A stretch of DNA of 64,000 bases from NCBI RefSeq assembly GCF_008369935.1, contig NZ_VTUZ01000020.1:103727-167726 (forward strand), read 5' to 3'. This DNA is from Paraburkholderia panacisoli (GTDB taxonomy: Bacteria > Pseudomonadota > Gammaproteobacteria > Burkholderiales > Burkholderiaceae). A program made the translations under genes and the position numbers. Positions 1 through 8,278 of the stretch are shown here, one piece after another (the first letter of the stretch is position 1; every line of letters begins with the position of its first letter). The notes under the pieces are model-generated. The model searched no databases and had not been told where the DNA came from. It saw only the letters and a list, made by a program, of their open reading frames with translations.

Positions 1-356
1 GCGACGGCGCGATGCGCTCGGACGGCAATCTCGGCGGCAACGTGAACTACGAGCCGAACCGCTTCGGCGACTTCGCGCAGGACCCGAACGCGTCGGAGCC
101 GCCGCTCGCGGCGGGCGCGGTGGAACGCTACGATCATCGCGCGGATGACGACTACTACACGCAGCCGGGCATGCTGTTCGCGCTGTTCGACGCGGCGCAA
201 CGGCAGCGTCTGTTCGGCAACATCGCGCGGCATATCGACGGTGTGCCGCAGCACATCGTCGCACGGCAGATCGAGCATTTCCGCCGCGCCGATCCTGCTT
301 ACGCGGACGGTGTAATCGCCGCGATGGCCGAGTTGGCCGAAGGTCGCAAGAAGTAA
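1..356 (+). CDS. Catalase, C-terminal part (5' end outside window)
   Basis: This is the last ~117 residues of a monofunctional haem catalase, which breaks hydrogen peroxide into water and oxygen in the cytoplasm. The reading frame is open from the first base, and the visible start (DGAMR..DGN..G..NYEPN.F) is the conserved segment that follows the haem domain in clade 3 catalases. It continues through the usual helical C-terminal part (LFALFDAAQRQRLFGNIARH) and ends in a lysine-rich tail at TAA 354-356. The haem-ligand Tyr and active-site His lie upstream and cannot be checked. A Dps gene follows, which suggests a peroxide-defence neighbourhood. The clade is inferred from the size of the tail only. 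Confidence 0.9.
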   Translation, partial: DGAMRSDGNLGGNVNYEPNRFGDFAQDPNASEPPLAAGAVERYDHRADDDYYTQPGMLFALFDAAQRQRLFGNIARHIDGVPQHIVARQIEHFRRADPAYADGVIAAMAELAEGRKK

Positions 357-456
357 TCGACCGGCGGCTGAAGCTGGTTGAAGTGCAACAGCCAAGCGGG
401 GCGCGACCGCGTCCCGCTGGTAACGATACGAAGCGATACGACCCGGGAGTACGATC

Positions 457-618
457 ATGATCCAGACGATCCTTGCGTCGCCAGGAGGTCCGACGGCCGC
501 ACGCGGTGCGCAACGGCAACAGGCGTTCATGCTGCGCAAGGCGGTCGGTTTCGCGATCGTCGCGAGCGGCGTGGCGGTGCTTGTCACGCAGGCGTTACAG
601 CACGCGCTGGGCGGCTGA
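457..618 (+). CDS. Small hypothetical single-span membrane protein
   Basis: This 53-residue ORF starts at ATG 457 with a purine-rich GGGAG about 7 bases upstream. The first ~25 residues are polar with several Gln and Arg. Residues ~29-48 form one hydrophobic segment (AVGFAIVASGVAVLV), followed by a short HALGG tail. It sits between the catalase and dps genes on the same strand. Its family is not recognised. The ribosome-binding site, the clear hydrophobic helix and codon use like its neighbours support a real gene, but a chance ORF in GC-rich DNA cannot be excluded. Confidence 0.45.
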   Translation: MIQTILASPGGPTAARGAQRQQAFMLRKAVGFAIVASGVAVLVTQALQHALGG

Positions 619-771
619 TCGCAGCCCGTCCGTCCATGCGGCGGGCGGGCGCACGTCACGCGAACGCTGCGGATTCCAGGCTAAACTGTCGATCGTCCGA
701 TGTTTCGAGTTTGCCATCCGCAAGACCGTCACCTTGCCGACCGGTTCGTATCACTCTTCAAAGGAGTCATC

Positions 772-1266
772 ATGGCCAAGAAAGAAGCCGCTGCCGTACA
801 ACACGTCAACATCGGGATCAGCGACAAGGATCGCAAGAAGATTGCAGAAGGTCTGTCGCACTTGCTCGCCGACACCTACACGCTGTACCTGAAGACCCAC
901 AACTTCCACTGGAATGTCACGGGTCCGATGTTCAATACGCTGCACCTGATGTTCGAAACGCAATACAACGAACTCGCGCTGGCAGTCGATTCGATCGCCG
1001 AACGCATCCGCGCGCTGGGCGTGCATGCGCCGGGCAGCTACAAGGATTTCGCGAAGCTGTCGTCGATTCCGGAAGCGGACGGCGTGCCGGCCGCGGAAGA
1101 AATGATCCGCCAGCTGGTGGAAGGCCAGGAAGCCGTGGTGCGTACCGCACGCGCGATTTTCCCGTCGACGGAAGCCGCCAACGACGAGCCGACCGCCGAC
1201 CTGCTGACGCAACGCATGCAGACGCACGAAAAGACCGCGTGGATGCTGCGCTCGATGCTGGCTTGA
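772..1266 (+). CDS. dps: Dps family DNA-binding ferritin-like protein
   Basis: This 164-residue protein is a Dps mini-ferritin, which forms dodecamers that oxidise and store iron using hydrogen peroxide and shield DNA during starvation or oxidative stress. The family signature K.HNFHWNV.GP.F..LH..FE.QY.EL....D.IAERIR.LG spans residues 41-82. The expected inter-subunit ferroxidase ligands fall at His46, His58, Asp73 and Glu77, with the spacing seen in E. coli Dps. The lysine-containing N-terminus (MAKKEAAA) could contact DNA. ATG 772 is chosen because AAGGAG lies 6 bases upstream; an in-frame ATG at 700 lacks such a site. A rho-independent terminator follows. The catalase upstream fits joint peroxide defence, but no OxyR site was identified. 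Confidence 0.95.
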   Translation: MAKKEAAAVQHVNIGISDKDRKKIAEGLSHLLADTYTLYLKTHNFHWNVTGPMFNTLHLMFETQYNELALAVDSIAERIRALGVHAPGSYKDFAKLSSIPEADGVPAAEEMIRQLVEGQEAVVRTARAIFPSTEAANDEPTADLLTQRMQTHEKTAWMLRSMLA

Positions 1267-1355
1267 GCGTCAACGCTCATTCAGTGTGCCGCTTCGTGCG
1301 GACGCTGCTGTCGTACTGAAGCTGCGTTGATGAAGCCGCAGCGAAACAGAACCAG

Positions 1356-1384
1356 GCCTCCCTTTGCGGGAGGCTTTGTTTTTT
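1356..1384 (+). terminator. Rho-independent terminator after dps
   Basis: A 7-bp GC stem (GCCTCCC 1356-1362 / GGGAGGC 1368-1374) with a 5-base loop is followed by a T-rich tract ending at 1384. It lies 90 bases after the dps stop and closes that unit before ubiA. Confidence 0.85.
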
Positions 1385-1508
1385 GCGGCGGCAACTGGCG
1401 AGTCGGTCGCGACGCCGCCTTTTTTCAGACCGCGTCCGCGCGAAAGCGGGCCGCCGCCGGCATCCCGTAAAATAGCCGGACCGTCTTCGCACTTCATCGA
1501 ATCCGCCC

Positions 1509-2372
1509 ATGTTCGCCCGACTGCCCCTATATCTGCGCCTCGTGCGCATGGACAAGCCGATCGGCAGCCTGCTGCTGCTGTGGCCGACGCTCAACGCACT
1601 GTGGATTGCATCCGACGGTCATCCGTCGTGGCCGTTGCTGGTGATCTTCATCGTGGGCACGGTGCTGATGCGCTCGGCGGGCTGCGCGATCAACGACTAC
1701 GCGGACCGTGATTTCGACCGCTACGTGAAGCGCACGGAAAATCGTCCGATCACGTCGGGCAAGATCAAGGCGTGGGAAGCGGTCGCGCTGGCGGCGGGAT
1801 TGTCGCTCCTTGCGTTTCTGCTGATCCTGCCGCTGAATACGCTGACCAAGGAGCTTTCGGTGGCGGCGTTGTTCGTCGCCGGTTCGTATCCGTTCACCAA
1901 GCGTTTCTTTGCGATTCCTCAGGCGTATCTCGGCATCGCATTCGGCTTTGGCATTCCGATGGCGTTCGCTGCGATTCAGGACCACGTGCCGATGCTTGCG
2001 TGGGTGATGCTGCTCGCCAACGTATTCTGGTCGGTCGCGTACGACACCGAATATGCGATGGTCGATCGCGACGACGACATCAAGATCGGCATCCGCACGT
2101 CGGCGCTGACGTTCGGCCGCTTCGACGTGGCCGCGATCATGCTGTGCTACGCGGTGACGCTGGGGATTTACGTCGGCATCGGCGTGATGCTCGGTTTCGG
2201 TGTGCTGTACTGGGTGGGCTGGGCGGTGGCGGCGGGCTGCGCGGTCTACCACTACACGCTGATTCGCAACCGCGAGCGGATGGCGTGCTTCGCCGCGTTC
2301 CGGCATAACAACTGGCTCGGCGGCGCGTTGTTTGCGGGGATCGCCGCGCACTACGCGGTGGCTTCGTTTTAA
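1509..2372 (+). CDS. ubiA: 4-hydroxybenzoate octaprenyltransferase UbiA
   Basis: This integral membrane prenyltransferase attaches the polyprenyl tail to 4-hydroxybenzoate in ubiquinone synthesis. The 287 residues have the family's alternating hydrophobic helices and both Asp-rich motifs that bind Mg-prenyl diphosphate: NDYADRDFD at ~62-70, followed by KRTENRP, and D.EYAMVDRDDD near ~182-193. Length matches the family (~290). The start at 1509 gives MFARLPLYLRLVRMDKPIGS, a typical beginning with the K-P-I-G motif. A TAAAAT -10-like hexamer lies at 1468-1473, but no convincing -35 was seen. The gene is transcribed alone between dps and a convergent proC. Confidence 0.96.
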   Translation: MFARLPLYLRLVRMDKPIGSLLLLWPTLNALWIASDGHPSWPLLVIFIVGTVLMRSAGCAINDYADRDFDRYVKRTENRPITSGKIKAWEAVALAAGLSLLAFLLILPLNTLTKELSVAALFVAGSYPFTKRFFAIPQAYLGIAFGFGIPMAFAAIQDHVPMLAWVMLLANVFWSVAYDTEYAMVDRDDDIKIGIRTSALTFGRFDVAAIMLCYAVTLGIYVGIGVMLGFGVLYWVGWAVAAGCAVYHYTLIRNRERMACFAAFRHNNWLGGALFAGIAAHYAVASF

Positions 2373-2476
2373 TTCTCGCAGCGTGGCGGCGGCTGCCGGC
2401 CTACGTTCGCGTTCGCAGCGGTTTGTGGCGTCACGCTGCGTAGCCTTAATCCTGTTGCGCGGCATGCGCGCTTTTC

Positions 2477-2529
2477 TGCGCCGTAGGCGCCGGCCCGATT
2501 CGAACTCGGGCGCCGCGTCCTACGGCGCA
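2477..2529. repeat. Long palindromic hairpin in the ubiA-proC intergenic space
   Basis: A perfect 11-bp inverted repeat (TGCGCCGTAGG 2477-2487 / CCTACGGCGCA 2519-2529) encloses a second 6-bp stem (GCCCGA 2493-2498 / TCGGGC 2506-2511). There is no T-tract on either side, so it is not a standard terminator. It lies between the convergent genes ubiA and proC, where such a structure could stop or stabilise transcripts from both sides. The inner loop reads TTCGAA, like a tRNA T-arm, but no tRNA body fits around it. Confidence 0.6.
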
Positions 2530-2603
2530 CTTCCTTTCCCGCCAGGCGAAAGCGTGATCAGGCGTAGTCGCAACTCAAGCTAAAAGCGCCGCGTCGAACG
2601 TGC

Positions 2604-3419
2604 TTACTGCTTGCCGAACTCGTCGCCCATTTCGCGCGCGCGCGCATCGGCAGCGAGCGCGCCGCGCACGATCGCATCCTTGATGCCGCTCGCGTCGAAC
2701 GACGCCAGCGCCGCGGCCGTCGTGCCGCCCTTCGACGTCACCCGTTCGCGCAGCACGCCCGGCGGCTCGTCGGAATTCGCCGCCAGTTGGGCCGCACCCG
2801 TGAAGGTCGCGACAGCGAGCGCGCGGCCTTGCGCTTCATTCATGCCGAGCTGGCGCGCGGCTTCCTGCAACGCTTCGATGAAATAGAACACGTAGGCCGG
2901 CCCGCTGCCCGAGATCGCGGTGACGGCGTCGATCTTCGCTTCGTCGTCGAACCAGACCGTTTCGCCGACCGCGCCGAGCACCTGCGACGCGAGCGCGCGG
3001 CCTGCTTCGTCGACGCTGCCGGTCGCGACCAGACCCGTCACGCCCATGCCGATCAGCGCCGGCGTATTCGGCATCACGCGCACGATGCGGCCGTGGCCGT
3101 TCAGCCAGCGCGACATGTCATCCATCCGAATGCCCGCGACGATGCTGATCGCCAGTTGCGACGCGTTCAGATGCGGCGCCAGCGCTTGCGCGACGCTCTT
3201 CAGGATCTGCGGCTTCACCGCCAGCACGACGGCGTCGTAGTCGGCGAGCGCGGCGTCGGCGGCGGCGCCCGTGCGGATGCCGAACTGCTGCTCATTGCGC
3301 TGGCGTGCCTCTTCGTTGGGGTCGATCGCGTAGAGGTCTGCGGCGGCGACGCCACGCTTGATGAGGCCGCCGATCAATGCCGCGGCCATGTTGCCGCCGC
3401 CGATAAAAGCAATTTTCAT
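2604..3419 (-). CDS. proC: Pyrroline-5-carboxylate reductase ProC
   Basis: ProC reduces 1-pyrroline-5-carboxylate to proline with NAD(P)H, the last step of proline synthesis. The 271-residue protein starts MKIAFIGGGNMAAALIGGL, a Rossmann-fold dinucleotide motif at residues 6-12. It also carries the C-terminal family signature around ISGSGPAYVFYFIEAL and TSKGGTTAAAL, which form the P5C-binding dimer domain. The start is at 3419 because the family begins exactly at MKIAF; a longer in-frame extension has no homologous look. It lies 48 bases downstream of yggS on the same strand, the common yggS-proC pairing. Confidence 0.96.
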   Translation of the reverse strand: MKIAFIGGGNMAAALIGGLIKRGVAAADLYAIDPNEEARQRNEQQFGIRTGAAADAALADYDAVVLAVKPQILKSVAQALAPHLNASQLAISIVAGIRMDDMSRWLNGHGRIVRVMPNTPALIGMGVTGLVATGSVDEAGRALASQVLGAVGETVWFDDEAKIDAVTAISGSGPAYVFYFIEALQEAARQLGMNEAQGRALAVATFTGAAQLAANSDEPPGVLRERVTSKGGTTAAALASFDASGIKDAIVRGALAADARAREMGDEFGKQ

Positions 3420-3467
3420 GATGTTCCGAATGAGGTTCGGTGAAGAGCCGGCCAAGGCCCGGATAGG

Positions 3468-4166
3468 TCAGTGAGAGTAATCGCGCGTGCCGAAGATCGC
3501 GGTGCCGATGCGCACGATCGTCGCGCCTTCGAGCACAGCCGCTTCGAGGTCGCTCGACATGCCCATCGACAGCGTGTCGAGTTCGAGTCCGTCGGCACAC
3601 AAGCGCTCGAACAGCTCGCGCAACTGGCGATGCGGCACACGTTGCGCGTCGGTATCGCCGGCCGGCTCGGGAATCGACATCAGACCGCGCAGCGTGAGCT
3701 TCGGCAATGCGGCGATCTGCTGCGCGACTTCGACCGCCTCGGCAATGCCGATGCCGCTTTTCGACGCCTCGCCGCTGATGTTGACCTGCAAACACACGTT
3801 CAGCGGCGGCAGATTGTCAGGGCGCTGCTCCGAGAGCCGCTGTGCGATCTTCAGGCGATCGACCGAATGCACCCAGTCGAAATGCTCGGCGACCGGCCGC
3901 GTCTTGTTCGATTGCAACGGACCGATGAAGTGCCATTCGAGCGACGCGCGCAGATCGGCGAGCGTCTCGATCTTGGCAAGGGCTTCCTGCACGTAGTTTT
4001 CGCCGAACGCGCGCTGCCCGGCGGCGTGCGCGGCGCGCACGTCGTCGGCGGGGAAGGTCTTCGAGACCGCGAGCAGCGTGACCGAGCGCGCGTCGCGCCC
4101 GGCCGCGTGCGCGGCCGAGGCGATGCGTTGCCGCACCGCTTCGAGGTTGTGAGTCAGATCGGGCAT
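3468..4166 (-). CDS. yggS: YggS/PLPBP family PLP homeostasis protein
   Basis: This 232-residue single-domain TIM-barrel PLP protein of the YggS/PROSC family binds pyridoxal phosphate without known catalysis and helps balance vitamin B6 and amino-acid pools. The PLP lysine is Lys36 in LLAVSKTFPADDV. The family segment AFGENYVQEAL, the W-H-FIGPLQ.NK motif and the C-terminal SMGMSSDLE.A...G.T.VRIGTAIFG phosphate-binding signature are all present. Length is normal. It is upstream of proC in the same direction and probably co-transcribed with it. Confidence 0.95.
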   Translation of the reverse strand: MPDLTHNLEAVRQRIASAAHAAGRDARSVTLLAVSKTFPADDVRAAHAAGQRAFGENYVQEALAKIETLADLRASLEWHFIGPLQSNKTRPVAEHFDWVHSVDRLKIAQRLSEQRPDNLPPLNVCLQVNISGEASKSGIGIAEAVEVAQQIAALPKLTLRGLMSIPEPAGDTDAQRVPHRQLRELFERLCADGLELDTLSMGMSSDLEAAVLEGATIVRIGTAIFGTRDYSH

Positions 4167-4205
4167 GGAACGGAACCGGTAGGTCAGCGAATGGCGATCA
4201 CCGGA

Positions 4206-5432
4206 TTATACGGACAGCATGTGCTCGACCAATTCGATCCAATGCGCGACCGGCGTCGACGTGCCGCTTTGCAGATGCGCAATGCAGCCAACGTTCGCCG
4301 ACACGATCAATTGCGGCTCCTGTGCGTGCAGCCGTTCGAGCTTCTGATCGCGCAGCGCGTACGAGAGTCTCGGCTGCGTGAGCGAGTAAGTGCCGGCCGA
4401 GCCGCAGCACAGGTGACTGTCCGCAGGCAGGCGCACTTCGACGCCGAGTGCGGTGAGCAGATGCTCGACCTGGCCGCGCACCTGCTGACCATGCTGCAGC
4501 GTGCAGGGCGGATGAAACGCCACCGTATGAACCGAGCGGCGGCGCGTGACCGTGGTCAGCGCTTCTTCGAACTCCGGCAGAATCTCCGCGATGTCACGCG
4601 TCAATTCGACGATGCGCCGCGCCCTGTCCGCATACGCCGGATCGTGGCGCAACAGGTGCGCGTATTCCTTGACCGTCGCGCCGCAGCCGGACGCGTTCAT
4701 CACGATCGCCTCGACGCCCTGCTCGACATACGGCCACCATGCGTCGATGTTGGCGCGCAGGTCGTCGAGCGCTTCGTCGTTGTAGCCCAGATGCAGGCGG
4801 ATCGCGCCGCAGCAGCCGGCATCCGGCGCGATCACGGTTTCGACGCCGAGCGCATCGAGCACCCGCGCGGTCGCGATGTTGACGTTCGGCATCATCGACG
4901 GTTGCACGCAACCCGCGAGCATCAGCATCTTGCGCGGATGTTTCGCGGTCGGCCATTCCAGTGGACGCTGCCGCGCGGGCACCTTGTCGCGCAGTTTCTT
5001 TGGCAGGACGCGGCGGAAGTGCTGGCCGATGCGCATGGTCGGCGTGAACACCGCGCTGTTCGGCACGAAGGTCGCGAGCAGCCGGCGCGTGAGCCGCTGA
5101 CGCAGCGGACGCGTGACTTTTTCTTCGGTGAGCTTGCGGCCGATTTCCACTAGCCGGCCGTATTGCACGCCGGACGGACAAGTGGTTTCGCAGCTGCGGC
5201 AGGTAAGGCAGCGGTCCAGATGGACCTGGGTGCTGCGCGTGACCGGCGCGCCTTCGACCATCTGCTTGATCAGATAGATGCGCCCGCGCGGGCCGTCGAG
5301 TTCGTCGCCGAGCAACTGGTAGGTTGGACAGGTGGCCGTGCAGAAACCGCAATGCACGCAATTGCGCAGAATGGCATCGGCTTCGTTGCCATCGGGCGTA
5401 TTGCGAATGAAGTCCGCGAGGTTGGTTTGCAT
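4206..5432 (-). CDS. glcF: Glycolate oxidase iron-sulfur subunit GlcF
   Basis: GlcF is the iron-sulfur subunit of the membrane-associated glycolate oxidase, which oxidises glycolate to glyoxylate and passes electrons to the respiratory chain. Two [4Fe-4S] ferredoxin motifs stand near the N-terminus (Cys25/28/31 with Cys35, and Cys75/78/81 with Cys85). Two CCG-type cysteine-rich repeats follow (around GCCGAIRLHLGYND and LCCGSAGTYSLTQP). The 408 residues match the family length. It lies 8 bases after glcE and forms the distal gene of glcD-glcE-glcF. The start is MQTNLADFI, typical for GlcF. Confidence 0.96.
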   Translation of the reverse strand: MQTNLADFIRNTPDGNEADAILRNCVHCGFCTATCPTYQLLGDELDGPRGRIYLIKQMVEGAPVTRSTQVHLDRCLTCRSCETTCPSGVQYGRLVEIGRKLTEEKVTRPLRQRLTRRLLATFVPNSAVFTPTMRIGQHFRRVLPKKLRDKVPARQRPLEWPTAKHPRKMLMLAGCVQPSMMPNVNIATARVLDALGVETVIAPDAGCCGAIRLHLGYNDEALDDLRANIDAWWPYVEQGVEAIVMNASGCGATVKEYAHLLRHDPAYADRARRIVELTRDIAEILPEFEEALTTVTRRRSVHTVAFHPPCTLQHGQQVRGQVEHLLTALGVEVRLPADSHLCCGSAGTYSLTQPRLSYALRDQKLERLHAQEPQLIVSANVGCIAHLQSGTSTPVAHWIELVEHMLSV

Positions 5433-5440
5433 CGCGTCGC

Positions 5441-6529
5441 TCAGAAGTCGGGGTAGAGACGGCCGCGATTGAAGATGCGGGCTGGATCGAAAGCGTTTTT
5501 CAGACCGCGATGGATTTTCATCAGCGGCGCGGGCAGCGGGGTAAACACGCCGGCGCTGCGGTCATAGCCGTGGCCGGTGCGAAAGATCGTGGCATGACCG
5601 CCGGCCTGCTTCGTGCTGATGCGCACGGTTTGCGCGTCGGTGTCGGTGATCCACCAGCGCTGGCCGCCGCCCCATTCCATCAGTTGCGCGCCGGGCAGTT
5701 GCATCGGCTCGGTGATGGACGGCAGCGCGAGGCGCCAGAGCGCCGCTTTCGGCGGGATGGTCGCGAAGAACGAATCGGTCTGCTCGCGCAGGCCGGCCCA
5801 GAAACGTTCCGCCTCGACCGCATCGACCACTTCGCCGCCGAGCGACGTGCGCGCCGCCTTGACCGCGGCTTCGGCCCCCGCGAGGCGCACTGCGAGCGTT
5901 CCGTGACGCCACGCGCTCGCGGAGATCGGCAGCGGCCGGCCGCCCCATTCGTTCAGCTTACGAACCGCATCGGTGCCGCTCATGTCGAACTTGAGCGTGG
6001 CTTCGGCCTGCGGCAGCGGCAACACCTTGATCGACAATTCGAGGATCAAACCGAGCGTGCCGAGCGAGCCGGCCATCAAACGCGAAACGTCGTAACCGGC
6101 GACGTTCTTCACCACCTGACCGCCGAAATACAGCTTCTGCCCCTGGCCGTTCATGATGACCGCGCCCAGCACGAAGTCGCGCGCCGCGCCAGCCGCGGCG
6201 CGGCGCGGGCCGGCGATGCCTGCGGCGATGCAGCCGCCGAAGGTGGCCTGCGGTCCGAAGTGCGGCGGCTCGAAGGCGAGCATCTGATCGTGATCGGCGA
6301 GGGCGGCTTCGATTTCCAGCAGGGGCGTGCCAGCACGCGCGGTGATGACCAGTTCCGCCGGATCGTACGCGATGATGCCGCGATAAGCGCGCGTGTCGAG
6401 GACCTCACCTTCCAGCGTCTGACCATACCAGTCTTTGGTGCCGCCGCCACGGATGCGCAACGCGCGTCCCTCGGCGCTGGCCGAACGCACGCGTTCCGAC
6501 CATACGGCGACGATGTCGTCCTCTTCCAT
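5441..6529 (-). CDS. glcE: Glycolate oxidase FAD-binding subunit GlcE
   Basis: GlcE is the shorter FAD-domain subunit of glycolate oxidase. The PCMH-type FAD fold is visible in RIRGGGTKDWYG near residue 27, the ITARAGTPLLEIE strand, PPHFG.QATFGG.IAAGIAGPRR and VVKNVAGYDVSRLMAGSLGTLG, which line the flavin pyrophosphate site. The 362 residues agree with the family. It is placed between glcD and glcF; the 8-base gap to glcF suggests one transcript. It lacks the C-terminal substrate cap seen in GlcD, as expected. Confidence 0.95.
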   Translation of the reverse strand: MEEDDIVAVWSERVRSASAEGRALRIRGGGTKDWYGQTLEGEVLDTRAYRGIIAYDPAELVITARAGTPLLEIEAALADHDQMLAFEPPHFGPQATFGGCIAAGIAGPRRAAAGAARDFVLGAVIMNGQGQKLYFGGQVVKNVAGYDVSRLMAGSLGTLGLILELSIKVLPLPQAEATLKFDMSGTDAVRKLNEWGGRPLPISASAWRHGTLAVRLAGAEAAVKAARTSLGGEVVDAVEAERFWAGLREQTDSFFATIPPKAALWRLALPSITEPMQLPGAQLMEWGGGQRWWITDTDAQTVRISTKQAGGHATIFRTGHGYDRSAGVFTPLPAPLMKIHRGLKNAFDPARIFNRGRLYPDF

Positions 6530-6667
6530 GGTGTCCTGCTTCGTTGTGTTTCGTTTGATTGTACCGGGCGGGGGCTCGCTGGCAACCAGGAGCGGACCCG
6601 CATCGGGTAATCAGGGTAGGCACCGTGAAACGCCGCTGGAGCGGCCTGGCCATGCGCCGTGGGTACG

Positions 6668-8161
6668 CTAGAAACGCGGCAGTTCGGGGTGAGGCAGCAG
6701 GCCGGCACGCACGTGCATCTTGCCGTATTCGGCGCAGCGCGCTCGCGTGGGAATGCCCTTGTCGGGGTTCAGCAGGCCGGGTGCGTCGAAGGCTCGCTTG
6801 ACCGCGTGGAACGCGTCGCGCTCTTCGGGCGAAAACTGCACGCACATCGAATTGATCTTCTCGATGCCGACGCCATGCTCGCCCGTCACCGTGCCGCCCA
6901 GCTCGACGCATGCTTCGAGGATGTCGCAACCGAACGCCTCGGCGCGGTGCCACTCGTCCTGATCGTTGCCATTGAAGAGGATCAACGGGTGCATGTTGCC
7001 GTCGCCGGCGTGGAACACGTTGATGCAGCGCAGGCGGTAAGTTTTCTCCATCGTTTCGATACGCGCGAGCAGCGGGCCGATACTGCGGCGCGGTACGGTG
7101 CCGTCCATGCAGTAGTAGTCCGGTGAAATGCGGCCGGCGGCCGGAAACGCATTTTTGCGGCCGGACCAGAAGCGCAGCCGTTCGGCTTCCGAGCGGGAAA
7201 TCTGGATGCGTGTGGCGCCCTGTTCGCGCAGCACCGCGGTCATGCGCACGATTTCGTCGGCGACTTCTTCGGGCGTGCCGTCCGACTCGCATAGCAGGAT
7301 GGCGGCCGCGTCGAGGTCGTAGCCCGCCTTGACGAATTCCTCGACGGCGCGCGTGGCGGGCTTGTCCATCATCTCCAGGCCCGCCGGGATGATGCCCGCG
7401 GCGATGATGCCGGCGACCGCGTCGCCGCCTTTCACGACGTCGTCGAAACTGGCCATGATGACCTGCGCGGTTTGCGGCTTCGGGATCAGCTTGACGGTGA
7501 CCTCGGTGACGATCGCGAACATGCCTTCGCTGCCGATCAGCACCGCGAGCAGATCGAGACCGGGCGCGTCCGGCGCGAGCGAGCCGAATTCGACGATCTC
7601 GCCTTCCATGGTCACGGCGCGCACGCGTAATACGTTGTGCACGGTAAGGCCGTACTTGAGGCAATGCACGCCGCCGGAGTTCTCCGACACGTTGCCGCCG
7701 ATCGTGCAGGCGATCTGCGACGATGGGTCGGGCGCGTAGTACAGCCCATATGGCGCGGCCGCTTCGGAAATCGACAGATTGCGCACGCCCGGCTGCACCG
7801 TGGCGGTTCGCGCATACGAGTCGACTTCGACGATCTTGCGAAAGCGCGCGAGCGACACCACCACGCCGTGACGGATCGGCATCGCGCCGCCGGACAAGCC
7901 GGTGCCCGCGCCGCGCGGCACGATCGGCACGTCGAGCCGCTGGCAGATCTGCACGATGCGCTGCACCTGCGATTCCGTTTCCGGCAACGCGACCGCGAGG
8001 GGCAGACGCCGGTAGGCCGCGAGGCCGTCGCATTCGTAAGCGACGGTGTCTTCCTCGCGATACAGCAGACAGTGGGTCGGCAACACGGCCATCAGCGCCT
8101 GCACGACTTCGCGCTGGCGCTGGGCGAGTACTTCAGCCGTCAGTTCAGCGGGTGCGTTCAT
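6668..8161 (-). CDS. glcD: Glycolate oxidase catalytic subunit GlcD
   Basis: GlcD is the catalytic FAD-linked 2-hydroxyacid oxidase subunit. It has the FAD motif VPRGAGTGLSGGA, the AVQPGVRNLSISE strand, and the PDPSSQIACTIGGNVSENSGG.HC.KYG segment typical of GlcD. The C-terminal FAD-oxidase domain ends with the HAGDGNMHPLILF and GEHGVGIEK signatures. ATG 8161 is chosen because GAGGAG stands ~9 bases upstream; an upstream in-frame ATG at 8191 lies before that site. The product is 497 residues, the usual length. It heads the glcD-E-F block, and the 138-base gap to glcE holds nothing obvious. Confidence 0.96.
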   Translation of the reverse strand: MNAPAELTAEVLAQRQREVVQALMAVLPTHCLLYREEDTVAYECDGLAAYRRLPLAVALPETESQVQRIVQICQRLDVPIVPRGAGTGLSGGAMPIRHGVVVSLARFRKIVEVDSYARTATVQPGVRNLSISEAAAPYGLYYAPDPSSQIACTIGGNVSENSGGVHCLKYGLTVHNVLRVRAVTMEGEIVEFGSLAPDAPGLDLLAVLIGSEGMFAIVTEVTVKLIPKPQTAQVIMASFDDVVKGGDAVAGIIAAGIIPAGLEMMDKPATRAVEEFVKAGYDLDAAAILLCESDGTPEEVADEIVRMTAVLREQGATRIQISRSEAERLRFWSGRKNAFPAAGRISPDYYCMDGTVPRRSIGPLLARIETMEKTYRLRCINVFHAGDGNMHPLILFNGNDQDEWHRAEAFGCDILEACVELGGTVTGEHGVGIEKINSMCVQFSPEERDAFHAVKRAFDAPGLLNPDKGIPTRARCAEYGKMHVRAGLLPHPELPRF

Positions 8162-8278
8162 GTGACTTGTCTCCTCGTGCCTTTCGCCCATCTTGCTCTT
8201 CTTATTACGAGCTGCTCTATTTCGAAGGCGGCGCGGGCCGCGCTGCCACGTCGCAACGCCGCCGCGCCCGACAATGCA

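Noticed and set aside
2477..2529. A tRNA gene suggested by the TTCGAA loop
   Set aside because: No acceptor, D-arm or anticodon arm can be fitted on either strand, and the stem pairing around the loop is not that of a T-arm.
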